Source: Planctomycetota bacterium (GTDB lineage Bacteria > Planctomycetota > Planctomycetia > Pirellulales > Pirellulaceae). From it: 18,075 nt of DNA. This document shows, piece by piece, positions 6,093 through 13,932 of this stretch. The number at the start of each line of letters is the position of its first letter. Position 1 is the first letter of the stretch. The translations under genes were made by a program, and so were the position numbers. Location of the stretch: assembly GCA_026692885.1 (NCBI GenBank), contig JAPLNJ010000586.1:1-18075 (forward strand), given 5' to 3'. The notes beneath the pieces are model-generated. The model worked only from the letters and a program-made list of their open reading frames with translations, searched no databases and was not told the origin of the DNA.

Positions 6093-6389
6093 CCCCCACC
6101 CGAGTTTCCGGCAAGGGGAACAACATGTCCGCCATGCCGGAACTGTCCCTCTCGGTCTGCTTGTTCGCGCCGTCGCCTCCTGGTCCAATGTGCTTCGCAA
6201 CCCAGTTGCCAAGGGCCGTGGTTCAGCACCGGGCATCGTGCGCTGACGTCGGAGCAACTCGAGCTGGTCAAACAGGTGATTACCCAGGTGGATTACGCGA
6301 AAGTCGCCTACTCCCGGCGGCCTGGCGAACCGGTATTTGTCGTCGCTCCGCAGCTCACACCCGAACTCCTGGACGCGCGGCTGAAGTGA
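6093..6389 (+). pseudogene. C-terminal remnant of an unrecognised gene
   Basis: The frame is open for 98 codons after a TAA (6090-6092) and ends in TGA at 6387-6389, but contains no ATG. Its last part reads convincingly as protein: GHRALTSEQLELVKQVITQV, DYAKVAYSRRPGEPVFVVAP, QLTPELLDARLK. The first part is Cys/Arg-rich (PPCRNCPSRSAC) and may be out-of-register or foreign sequence. The divergent toxin promoter adjoins the left end. I read it as the tail of a gene truncated at its 5' side. The family is not recognised. Confidence 0.4.
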
Positions 6390-6434
6390 AGAGCCGAAGC
6401 AGGAACACGACTCTATTCTGGAAGGCGCCCTACG

Positions 6435-7299
6435 ATGCGATCCGTTCTCATGTTGACCCGTTCGTGGGTGGCGTTGGCCATCATCAGCTGCGGATCGTGG
6501 GCGATGTCGCCGAGCGTGGTGGCGGCCGAGCAGCCGGTGGCCATAGACGACGCAACCACCATGCCGCTGGGCCTGGGCGGCGTCGGCGGAGTGTACCTGG
6601 CGGCCGAGCCGGGCGAACTGGTGATCGAAGTGCAGAAACGCGACCGCCATCGCGGACGAGCGGTCACCGAGCTGCGGGCGATCCTCGCGGGGCCGGATCG
6701 CCACGTGCTCCGGGAGGTAACCATCCCCGACGACGGTCGGCCGGCGGGCAGCGGGCTGGGACCCGTGCAGCGCACTCACTTGTCGGCCCGTGTGCCGCGC
6801 AGCGGCGTGTACGCGCTAAATGTCACCGTGTCCAACGACCGGTACGGCGAGGAAGCGATTTGGGGCTTCACGACCAACTGCCCGCATTACGTGATCGAGA
6901 CGGCCCGCGGCCACAAAGACGAACGGCATCAGGAGCCGATCGTGTTTGGTAGGGTTGGTGTGCGGTCCCGACGATGTGTTGCATGCGGTCTTTCGGTTGT
7001 GGCAGCAGCGGCAGCCGCCGTTCCCACTCAGTCACCATGCGACGCTCGCCTACCAACGCAAACGGCCGGACGGTCGGTGGGAGCAACCGCGGGTCCTGAT
7101 CGTCCCGCCCTTCTCTGAGTACAGCGTTTTCTATCACCGCTTGACGATCGACCACGGCGGCCGGTTGTGGCTGTCGTACGACTACTGGTCGACCTTCTGG
7201 TTCTATCGGAATGATTGGCCTGGCAGCCGGCGCGTGTTGTTGGTCTCGCCCGACGGCGGCGAGACCTGGAAACTGGCCGACCGTGAGGAACCACGATGA
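6435..7299 (+). pseudogene. BNR_4-type repeat protein, centre deleted and frameshifted
   Basis: The first frame starts at ATG 6435 with a signal peptide (MRSVLMLTRSWVALAIIS...VVAAEQ) and reads TMPLGLGGVGGVYLAAEPGE to about ETARGHKDERHQEPIV near 6942. From about 6946 the protein-like reading moves to another frame: VGLVCGPDDVLHAVFRLWQQ, ATLAYQRKRPDGRWEQPRVL, PPFSEYSVFYHRLTIDHGGR and VSPDGGETWKLADREEPR, then TGA at 7299. From memory of the family, both pieces belong to one large planctomycete protein of about 800 residues. The first is its N-terminal beta-sandwich, the second its final BNR (sialidase-like propeller) blades. The roughly 500 residues expected between are absent, and the join is out of frame, so no complete product is expected. 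The ends are seen; the size of the missing part is inferred. Confidence 0.65.
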
Positions 7300-7450
7300 G
7301 GGTATCCTGCTGTCCCAAGTCCACATCATGGATTCTAAGCTGAGCCCCGACAACCACGGCGGCCGCTTCGTCCATCCCCGCGACGGGAGCGCCAACTGGC
7401 CGGCGGTCGGCCAGGGCTTTGAGGATGTCGGAAACAATGGCTGGCTGGTC
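7295..7450 (+). pseudogene. Short fragment of an unrecognised secreted-type protein
   Basis: Immediately after the BNR remnant a different frame reads GILLSQVHIMDSKLSPDNHG, GRFVHPRDGSANWPAVGQGF and EDVGNNGWLV. It then loses protein character, while a neighbouring frame reads GFDQFGVPTKGIAGWEEAT (about 7467-7525) before a stop. This looks like one or two gene scraps with frameshifts. No start signal and no recognised family. Confidence 0.3.
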
Positions 7451-7562
7451 TCATCTTCGGGGCTTCGATCAGTTCGGGGTTCCTACGAAGGGCATCGCGG
7501 GATGGGAGGAAGCGACGCGTTCTGGCTGACCAGGATCCGGGACAGCCGTCATCCGCCACGGA
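7451..7562 (+). other. Decayed coding-like sequence, no intact gene
   Basis: It contains the GFDQFGVPTKGIAGWEEAT reading (about 7467-7525) with no start and a stop soon after. It lies between the BNR remnant and the stop of the HNH gene on the opposite strand. No terminator hairpin is obvious. Confidence 0.3.
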
Positions 7563-7991
7563 TCACGCCATCTCCGGAGGATGTTCCCCCATCGCCACCC
7601 ACATCCGACGTATGCGGACCAACTGCGGGCGATTCATCCGGAGCGCGGCCACGGTGGCCCGACCGGTGGAAGTCCAGGCGACGATTCGCGTGCCGTCGTC
7701 CGTCCACGCGAAGTGCTCTGCCCACCGGTGGCGCTGGGGATGGAACAACGGCACCCCTTTACCAGTGACTGGGTCAGGAGCGGAGGTGCGGTCCGCCTTG
7801 AAGCGATTGCACGTGGGGCACGCCAGACAAAGGTTGTCGAGAATTGTCTCGCCGCCCAAGGCCCGTGGGAGAATGTGCTCGAATTCGAAGACTACGATGG
7901 TCAAGTCTTCGGCCGTGTGGCAATAGGCACAGCAATTCCCACACCGAGCACGCACAGCTCGCTGCAAATCGACAGGCACATAGACGCTCAC
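7563..7991 (-). CDS. HNH endonuclease, second gene of a two-gene module
   Basis: 142 residues. The HNH fold is clear: CGNCCAYC (17-24), FEFEHILPRALGG (35-47) with the catalytic His, and NLCLACPTCNRFKADRT (53-69) with a second zinc Cys pair. The C-terminal part (WAEHFAW...RIVAWTSTGRATVAALRMNR) is typical of a stand-alone HNH family frequent in cyanobacteria and planctomycetes, where it usually follows a small acidic protein gene. The ATG overlaps the upstream stop by four bases (ATGA), showing translational coupling. HNH enzymes cleave DNA or RNA using one metal ion. What this family cuts, and whether the partner restrains it, is unknown. No recombinase or phage gene is adjacent. Confidence 0.85.
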   Translation of the reverse strand: MSVYVPVDLQRAVRARCGNCCAYCHTAEDLTIVVFEFEHILPRALGGETILDNLCLACPTCNRFKADRTSAPDPVTGKGVPLFHPQRHRWAEHFAWTDDGTRIVAWTSTGRATVAALRMNRPQLVRIRRMWVAMGEHPPEMA

Positions 7992-8239
7992 CGGGAAGTC
8001 GCTCCCGCATGTTGGTGCTGCAGCGTATAGCGAGCCCGCGTCTTGAGCAGCGTGAGTTGGTCCACGCGTGTCAGAATCGCATCCAATTCGGCCTCTTCCA
8101 CGGCAGCCAGCCGAACCTCTTTGCTGCGGGCGATCAGTTCGTCGAGACGCGTCTGGAGGGAAGGCGCAAGCAGGCCGTCTGCCAACGCCTCCAACTCCCC
8201 TTCGCTAAGCCCGTGCAGCACATCCGGATCGTGGCTCAT
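7988..8239 (-). CDS. Small acidic helical partner of the HNH endonuclease
   Basis: 83 residues: MSHDPDVLHGLSEGELEALA, DGLLAPSLQTRLDELIARSK, then AAVEEAELDAILTRVDQLTL. It is predicted to be almost all helix and acidic. ATG 8239 has an excellent site (GGAGAGGAG, six bases away), and its stop overlaps the HNH start by four bases. No domain is recognised. Because an acidic helical protein is made first and coupled to a nuclease, it could be an antitoxin or inhibitor, or a specificity subunit; neither is shown. I have seen similar small genes before this HNH type, which supports a conserved pair. Confidence 0.7.
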   Translation of the reverse strand: MSHDPDVLHGLSEGELEALADGLLAPSLQTRLDELIARSKEVRLAAVEEAELDAILTRVDQLTLLKTRARYTLQHQHAGATSR

Positions 8240-8505
8240 GATTTGCTCCTCTCCGCATCGTTCGTCGTACTACCTCTTCATCGTACCGAATTCACCACTT
8301 GGCAGGAAGGTCAGGAACCAATCGCCCGGATCACGATCGGCCAGGAATCACGGATGGCGACTGGTCCCTTCCAGGCATGCAAGAGGCTCCGCTCGCGAAG
8401 GCGTACTCGGCTTCATACCACGACCGCCGAACGAGATCCGATCAGCCCCTCCGCACCATTTCAGCCCGGCCGGCGTCCGCGGCAGCACAGACGCCATTTG
8501 CTCAA
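8240..8505. other. Intergenic region between two HNH genes
   Basis: 266 bases hold the upstream region of the HNH-partner gene and the downstream end of nothing recognisable. No frame here has a start signal and protein-like composition, and no strong hairpin follows the 8506 gene stop. The promoter for the 8239 gene must lie here, but no consensus boxes are clear. Confidence 0.35.
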
Positions 8506-9189
8506 CTAGCCGTCCCATTCCAGCCGCAAGACTGCTCGCAGCTTCTCGACAGACAGGGCCCGCTTCCGGTCGATATGAATGAGTGCGTGGCAGTTTGCGC
8601 ACAGTACGGCTAGGTCGTCGAGGTGTGTCACACGGGGCACGTTCGAAAGAGCCAGTTGCTTCCTGTGGTGAACTTGCAGGACATGAACGCCATTTCCGCC
8701 AAGGAGCTGGGAAAAATCTGTCGAACAAGCTGCGCAGATGCCTCGGGCATGCTTCAGGGCCGCATCCCGAAGCCGCGCATTGCGACCGCGAGCAAACGCC
8801 CGTACCTCTCGGGTGAGGCCCTCAGCGGCAGCCGTGTCCGCGGGACGGACAGGCAGTGGAATAGAGACAAGGCGGGACCGCAGTGAGGAGATGAGCCCGT
8901 CGCGCAAGCAGTGCTGACACGGTTCTACGGCGACCCCGTTTTCAGCCGCCCACGCCAGCAGCTCTTCTTGCGGCGCACAGACCTTTTGCTTGGTCGTGAG
9001 GGATCCGAGGCCATGCTTCAACAGGAAATACGGCGGTCCGCTTCCGAGGTGCTGGCATCGCGCGCCGTGGAGGTTGGCGCGCGTCTTGGTGTCAAGCGTG
9101 AGAAAAACGCCGTCTTGGTGGCGCGTACGCCACGCCTGAAAGCGGTCATGAAAGGAGACGTCGCCGAGGTCGAGGAACTGCTTGATCAT
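8506..9189 (-). CDS. HNH endonuclease with conserved N-terminal domain
   Basis: 227 residues from ATG 9189; GTG 9234 would add 15 residues but lacks a ribosome site. Residues 1-110 form a domain reading MIKQFLDLGDVSFHDRFQAW, FLTLDTKTRANLHGARCQHL, GSLTTKQKV and VEPCQHCLRDG. The order is that of a conserved domain found before HNH domains in a bacterial endonuclease family. Residues 145-210 are the McrA-type HNH: ICAACSTDFSQLLGGNG (151-167), VHHRKQL (173-179) and DLAVLCANCHALIH (192-205), with paired cysteines for zinc and His174/His175 for catalysis. The role could be restriction of foreign or modified DNA, consistent with the neighbouring nuclease and toxin genes, but the substrate is unknown. 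It overlaps no other gene. Confidence 0.8.
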   Translation of the reverse strand: MIKQFLDLGDVSFHDRFQAWRTRHQDGVFLTLDTKTRANLHGARCQHLGSGPPYFLLKHGLGSLTTKQKVCAPQEELLAWAAENGVAVEPCQHCLRDGLISSLRSRLVSIPLPVRPADTAAAEGLTREVRAFARGRNARLRDAALKHARGICAACSTDFSQLLGGNGVHVLQVHHRKQLALSNVPRVTHLDDLAVLCANCHALIHIDRKRALSVEKLRAVLRLEWDG

Positions 9190-9239
9190 GCCGACTGGTA
9201 GCTCCGCATGCGGGTCGCCGAATTCTAATCCCACGGCCG

Positions 9240-9395
9240 GATTTGCACGGCCACTGCACGCATTGTAGCAGCGGCTGCCTGGGCGCCGAGCCGATCAAGA
9301 CCGACCTGCGGTCCGTGCAGGCCCGCACGATCACCGTGATTTTCGGTTGCTGGTTCGTGCTGTTCATGGGTGTCCCATTCGCCCGCCGGGTGTAA
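9240..9395 (+). pseudogene. C-terminal membrane-protein remnant
   Basis: A 51-residue frame with no start codon reads DLHGHCTHCSSGCLGAEPIK, then TDLRSVQARTITVIFGCWFV, LFMGVPFARRV, ending in TAA. The end is one hydrophobic segment with a basic tail, as at the cytosolic end of a membrane protein. The Cys/His cluster suggests metal binding. The 5' part is missing, cut off near the HNH gene start. I do not recognise the parent protein. Confidence 0.4.
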
Positions 9396-9499
9396 GCGGT
9401 CGATGCTCGGCATGCGATAGCAGGTGGTAGGATGTATGTCACGCCAACTGGAAATCACGCGCCAGTTTGTTAAGGTGAGGAAGAAAGAGGGGAACAACC

Positions 9500-9976
9500 A
9501 TGCACCTCATGTCCAAGAAGATCCGGCTGGCCCTGGCGGGACTGGCCCTGGCTTGCGGTGGCCGCGTGGCGGAGACAGTCGCAGCTGGTGAGACGCCCAA
9601 GACAGAAGCCAGCGGCACGACGCCGGAGGCGGACGCACAGCAGCCGGCCATCGACTCCCGGAATCTGGCGAGCTATTTCTGGGGCTGTGGCACGTTGGCC
9701 ATTCCGGCGCTCTACGCGGCGGTCGTGGACGAGCGGGTGGCTGGCGTGTTCTTGGAGGACGCTCCGGATCACCACACCTCGGAGACAGCCCTGTTCCGCA
9801 TCCTGTGTTACGCCGATGTCCCTCAATCTGCGGCGATGCTCTTCCCTCGTCCCGTGTTCTTCTCCGGCACTCGGGCCCCCGGCTTCGCCTGGACCGACGA
9901 GGTCTACCGTCTGCTGGGACAGCGCGGGCGGTGTACGACATCGGCCGAGAGTCCGGCGAAGACCGTAGCCCACTAA
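9500..9976 (+). pseudogene. Alpha/beta-hydrolase (esterase-like) C-terminus joined to a signal peptide
   Basis: The frame is open for 158 codons from ATG 9500, with a good AGAGGGG site. Residues 1-28 look like a signal peptide (SKKIRLALAGLALACG), followed by a Thr/Glu/Ala-rich segment. Residues 50-142 read as the last part of a planctomycete acetyl-esterase-like alpha/beta-hydrolase: NLASYFWGCGTLAIPALYAA, VVDERVAGVFLEDAPDHHTS and AAMLFPRPVFFSG. In that family several hundred residues precede this point, so the catalytic core appears deleted in frame. The nucleophile-elbow position reads WGCGTLA, with no GxSxG seen. It may still make a short secreted protein, but it should be inactive as an esterase. 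The family call is from memory; the truncation is inferred. Confidence 0.5.
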
Positions 9977-10091
9977 CCTGACCTGACCGTGATCCAATCT
10001 CCCGCCGCGTTGCAGGAGCGGATCGCCACGTCGCGTCGGCCGAATTGCTCCATGATCGCGGTTGTGCTCCCTGTCACACGACCACCAGTGC

Positions 10092-12362
10092 TTAGTGGGG
10101 CAACGGATCGCGGGCGATCAGACACACCGGCCGAATGATCCCGCCCGTGCCCAGTTCGCTGACGCCTTTGTTCGTCACGCGGACCACCAGCGTGTGCTCG
10201 GCCTGCGCAGCGTCAAGGCCGCCGACCTCCAATAGGGCAGGGCCAAAACTTCCCAACGCCGCCTTGCCAATTTCCTTTCCGTCGACCCACGCCGTCAAGG
10301 TGTCGTCGAAGCCCACGAACAGCAGGCAGAGCCGCTTGCCTGGCGGCACCGTCGGGGTGGGGAATGTTTGCTTGTGCCAGATGGCCCCGCGGAACGTCTC
10401 GTGGCCTTGCTCGGCGAGGCAGGCGGAGTACGTTTTCAGCTTTTGCGGATAGTCCGACGGCGCGGCGCCCTCCTGGGCTTGCAGCACGGTGGGCCACTCG
10501 TCGGGAAAGCGGTAGAGGATCGCGGCATCCTTCGTCCACGATGCGACCTGTTTGACGTTATTGCCGTAATAGGCGGCGTACCAGTAGTCGCGGACGAACT
10601 CGCAGGCCGTCAAGCGGTCGAACGCAATCGCGTCGCCGAAGCCCCGGATGATTTCGTCGTTGATCCGTTGGGCCTGGGGGAAGTCGCAGCGGTTAGTCGC
10701 CTCGCGCATTGCCATATAGCGTTCGCCCTGCTGCAGCGTGAGGTCGAACAGCTTGACGCGATGGGCCAGCGTCGCGTCCGACTGGACGGCGGCCAGCGCC
10801 TGATTCATCAGGCCCCGCAGTTTTTTCCGTCGCTCGGCGGTAAATACCGCTCCCATGAACTCCTTGTTCCCGGCCGAGAAGCCGAGCGAACTGTAGGCGT
10901 CCACCAGTTCGTCGAGATAGCTCCGCAGCGAGCCGTCGGCCGGGCCGAAATACGCCGCGTAGAACTCGTCGAGCAGCTGCTTCTGGTCGAGATGCACGTC
11001 CCAGGTCAGTTTGGCCGTCAGGTAGTAGTCGGGCGTATAATTCGGCCAATTCCGAGCCGTCTCGATCGTCCAATAGCGAAGCCCTTTGTCGTAGAGATAG
11101 GGCAGATCGTGCGACACCATGTGGACCCGCGTGAACGGCATCATCGCATCGGGACACAGGAAGCTGTAGTCGTACCAGCCGAACTGTCCCGCGCTGGCCG
11201 CAAAGCGGTCGACCGCTTGGGCCAACAGCGTGCGGCTCGCGCTGCGGGGATCACCCGTGTAGTGATACCGGCCAAACGACAGCGGGGCGAACATGCCTAT
11301 CACGTGCCGCTGTACCCGCACCTGCTGCGGCCCGACCTGAAAATTCGCGTAGACGTAGGTGCAGAGGCGAACGTGGGGATACTCCAGATTCAGCTTCTCG
11401 ACCACCTGGTTGCAGAAGTACATGACCAGGTCCGAGGTATCGGGCACGCTGGGCACGATCGGGTCTGGCTGGAAGATGTACTTCCGGCAATTGACGCACG
11501 TGCAGTAGATCATGCCGTCGTCGGGACAGATCGAAAGAATCTGCCGCGTGTCCTGGGGTTTGCCTTGCAGCTGCTGCTTATAGAAGTTGACGAACAGCGC
11601 GACGGTCTGCGGGTGGGTCATACACAGCTGGCCGGGGACGCGTTTCCCTTCCACTTCGCCGAACCAGTCGGGGTGCTCGGCAAACAATTTCTGCCGACCG
11701 CCGTTGGCACCGAGGGCGTTTTCCCACATGTGACCGTGGCCGACCTGCACGCCGCCACGGGCCTTGTTGCGGCGCGCCCAGTCGTTGAATTGCTTCCAGT
11801 CTTCGGCCTTAGCTCCCGCCTCGCCCCCGTCGTACCAGGGGCTTCGTGACAGCATGGAAGGCTTCTGCGCTACACGTCTGTCCGGCAGATTCAGCGTCTG
11901 GCGTCTGGGCACCACGTCGCCGAACGGCCCCGGCGTGTACCAGCGAACCCCTTGCCTCTCAAGCAGATCGGCGACGGCAAAGGCGGTGGCCAGGGGCGTC
12001 TCGCCGGCCAAACGGACGCACTTGCCGCTCACGTCGTAGGCCATGCCATCGACGCCGTATTCGGTTTTCGGGACCTGCAACCCTTGGGCGACGGCGAGCG
12101 CGTCGAGGACGAACGTCCAGCGGTCCGAGGGAATGGCCACTCCCTCTTTGGCCACGACGCGGTGCAACTCCACGCCGGTCATCTGCTGCACGTAATGCAG
12201 GAGGTCTTGAGCAGCGGCCTGCAAGTCGGCGTCATCGCTGGGCACGTACACGGTGGCGTTGCGGAATTGCTCGGCAGCGATCTCCGCCGCGCGGGTTGGC
12301 ACCGACGCCAAGCCGCAAAGGATCAGGATGGCAAAAAACAATTTCGGGCTCATAGGTCTCAT
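10092..12362 (-). CDS. Secreted DUF4838 / GH20- and GH67-like domain protein
   Basis: 756 residues from ATG 12362, chosen because AGGA lies six bases upstream and the signal peptide (MSPKLFFAILILCGLASVPT) follows at once; a further ATG 12410 has no such support. Order of parts: signal peptide 1-26; an N-terminal alpha-glucuronidase/GH20-type domain (DDADLQAAAQDLLHYVQQMT); the DUF4838 barrel with HGHMWENALG, CPDDGMIYCTCVNCRKY and FGWYDYSFLC; and a C-terminal beta-sandwich resembling beta-galactosidase jelly-rolls (VGFDDTLTAWVDGKEIGKAA). Such proteins are assumed to bind or cleave glycans, but I know of no established reaction. The stop at 10092 faces the broken esterase. The 105-base gap to the next minus-strand gene (12515) leaves co-transcription possible but not shown. 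Confidence 0.88.
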   Translation of the reverse strand: MRPMSPKLFFAILILCGLASVPTRAAEIAAEQFRNATVYVPSDDADLQAAAQDLLHYVQQMTGVELHRVVAKEGVAIPSDRWTFVLDALAVAQGLQVPKTEYGVDGMAYDVSGKCVRLAGETPLATAFAVADLLERQGVRWYTPGPFGDVVPRRQTLNLPDRRVAQKPSMLSRSPWYDGGEAGAKAEDWKQFNDWARRNKARGGVQVGHGHMWENALGANGGRQKLFAEHPDWFGEVEGKRVPGQLCMTHPQTVALFVNFYKQQLQGKPQDTRQILSICPDDGMIYCTCVNCRKYIFQPDPIVPSVPDTSDLVMYFCNQVVEKLNLEYPHVRLCTYVYANFQVGPQQVRVQRHVIGMFAPLSFGRYHYTGDPRSASRTLLAQAVDRFAASAGQFGWYDYSFLCPDAMMPFTRVHMVSHDLPYLYDKGLRYWTIETARNWPNYTPDYYLTAKLTWDVHLDQKQLLDEFYAAYFGPADGSLRSYLDELVDAYSSLGFSAGNKEFMGAVFTAERRKKLRGLMNQALAAVQSDATLAHRVKLFDLTLQQGERYMAMREATNRCDFPQAQRINDEIIRGFGDAIAFDRLTACEFVRDYWYAAYYGNNVKQVASWTKDAAILYRFPDEWPTVLQAQEGAAPSDYPQKLKTYSACLAEQGHETFRGAIWHKQTFPTPTVPPGKRLCLLFVGFDDTLTAWVDGKEIGKAALGSFGPALLEVGGLDAAQAEHTLVVRVTNKGVSELGTGGIIRPVCLIARDPLPH

Positions 12363-12368
12363 GTGTGG

Positions 12369-12372
12369 TCCT
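12369..12372 (-). promoter_or_regulatory. Ribosome binding site deciding the DUF4838 start
   Basis: AGGA on the minus strand lies six bases before ATG 12362 and supports this start over ATG 12410. Confidence 0.55.
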
Positions 12373-12514
12373 GCTGAGGAGTTCGTTTTCCCGGTGTCAG
12401 CCCTGAGCATACTGTTCCCCGGTGGCTTTCGACAGAGGCGAGCCGGAGTTCGGCCCCCGAGTCACGTCTGCCCGGCCCCGCCTTGCCGCGACCACGGCCG
12501 AGCTGGGCGGTTCG

Positions 12515-13864
12515 TTATCGGGAAGCCCTGGACTCACTCACCAAATCTCGAATGCAAGCCACCGCCTCGTGTACCATTTTTTCGCCGGCGTCGGCGGCCA
12601 GGAAGCTGCACTCGGTCGCGCCGTAGCCACCTTCCTTCACCGCCTGCACGGTCGGGATGTAGACCACGAACGGTGTCCCTTTACCGTGATACGCCAGCCC
12701 GAGCAGGAAGGTGTTTGCGACGGGCGACCTCGCCGTCAGTTCAAGCTGGTGCTGAATGAAGGGTTCGCCGGGGATCGCGACCAAGGCCAGGTCGCGGTTG
12801 ATGAGGACCGTGAGCAGACCGACATCGGTCGTGGCGTGGCCATGGCGGTGAGGGATTGTGAGCAGGCTCTCTTTCACTTGGAGGGTCGGCCGAGTCGCGT
12901 CTGGCTGAGCTTGCAGATCGGCGGCGACTCGCAAGGCTCCTTTGCCCAAAGAGATGCCGGCTTGGCGAGCGATATTGAAGCGGTTCTCGCCGCGCAGGTT
13001 GTGGAGGTCGTACGGGTCGATGTCGCCTTGGGCTCCTTGCAGGAACATGGCCAGGCATTGGTCGCCGAGTTCTTGTTCGACGTAATCGACCATGGCGCCG
13101 GGGAAGTCGCGCGAGACCGCTCCGGCTCCCATCAGCGCCACCGGGTGGCAGGCGTAATGCACCGCGAACGCGCGCGGCTTACCCGATGCGTCGTCAACTC
13201 GGATGACGCCGACGGTGGGATCGATCGGCTGGGTGGGCCGTCGATCGGGATTCTCCCACAGAGCGCTGACGCGACCGTCGCGAACCAGTCGCCGATTGTG
13301 ACCCATATACGCGCTCTCGATCGGTCCCTTGCCCGCGACGATTCGAGCCGCGAAAAGACTTTGCATCGCCTGGCCGATCGCGGCGACGATCTTCGCTTCG
13401 GTCGCCGCGTACCACGGGTCTGCGGACAGCCCCGGCCAATCGACCGTATCGGCGGGTGCTTGGCCGCTGTGGGTCCAATCGGGCGCGGCGGGCGGCTTGA
13501 TGATCAGCCCACGGGGAACCATGCCGGCATGCGTGTGGGTCGCGCTGAGAATCACGTGGTCAACACCCCACTTGGCCTTGGCTTCTGCGATCACCTTGGG
13601 AGACGCAAAGACGATCGCATCCACCGCGACAATCGCCAGCGAAAGGCGTTCATTCTTGAGAACGAGAACTCGCGCGTAGAGCGGGTCCCGCAGGCGGAGC
13701 GGCTGGCCGACGATGTCCACCGCACTGTCCTCCGACGGAGTGATCTCGACCTTCGCGGTGCCGGCCGAGAACAGGGACGGAGCGGCCTCGCCGCGAGCGT
13801 TGTCTCCCAGATAGCCGTACGCCAGCGTCGCGCAGAGCCACACGATCGGTCCCGGATTGGTCAT
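12515..13864 (-). CDS. Second neutral/alkaline ceramidase-like secreted protein
   Basis: 449 residues, same fold family as the gene at 524 but diverged. A hydrophobic signal segment spans roughly 5-19. Motifs: GTAKVEITPSE (35-45), SATHTHAG (107-114), HYACHPV (236-242), QGAQGDIDP (276-284) and a late IPTVQAVKEGGYGATE. The two His of THTHAG and the His of ACHP are the expected metal ligands. The length and the lack of a C-terminal Ig domain match the short bacterial form. The substrate may be ceramide-like lipid or another amide; it is unknown. The 105-base 3' gap leads to the DUF4838 gene, and the TPR gene lies 68 bases upstream on the same strand. The start follows AAAGG at a long spacing, so the exact start is moderately sure. 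Confidence 0.87.
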   Translation of the reverse strand: MTNPGPIVWLCATLAYGYLGDNARGEAAPSLFSAGTAKVEITPSEDSAVDIVGQPLRLRDPLYARVLVLKNERLSLAIVAVDAIVFASPKVIAEAKAKWGVDHVILSATHTHAGMVPRGLIIKPPAAPDWTHSGQAPADTVDWPGLSADPWYAATEAKIVAAIGQAMQSLFAARIVAGKGPIESAYMGHNRRLVRDGRVSALWENPDRRPTQPIDPTVGVIRVDDASGKPRAFAVHYACHPVALMGAGAVSRDFPGAMVDYVEQELGDQCLAMFLQGAQGDIDPYDLHNLRGENRFNIARQAGISLGKGALRVAADLQAQPDATRPTLQVKESLLTIPHRHGHATTDVGLLTVLINRDLALVAIPGEPFIQHQLELTARSPVANTFLLGLAYHGKGTPFVVYIPTVQAVKEGGYGATECSFLAADAGEKMVHEAVACIRDLVSESRASR

Positions 13865-13932
13865 TGGTCGCTCAGCCTTTCTACGTTTCCAGGGCTGCGT
13901 TATTGAGCCTCAATCTTGTGCGGCATCGTGTC

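Noticed and set aside
9977..10091. Possible gene scrap after the esterase remnant (VIQSPAALQERIATSRRPNC)
   Set aside because: Only about 25 codons, no start or stop support, and no recognised family; too little to call.
10368..11849. Plus-strand frame of 493 codons inside the DUF4838 gene
   Set aside because: It is antisense to recognised DUF4838 motifs; its His/Arg/Val-rich content is the mirror of the true gene.
12422..13906. Plus-strand frame of 494 codons over the second ceramidase-like gene
   Set aside because: The minus strand carries the THTHAG, ACHP and GDIDP motifs; the plus frame is a GC shadow.
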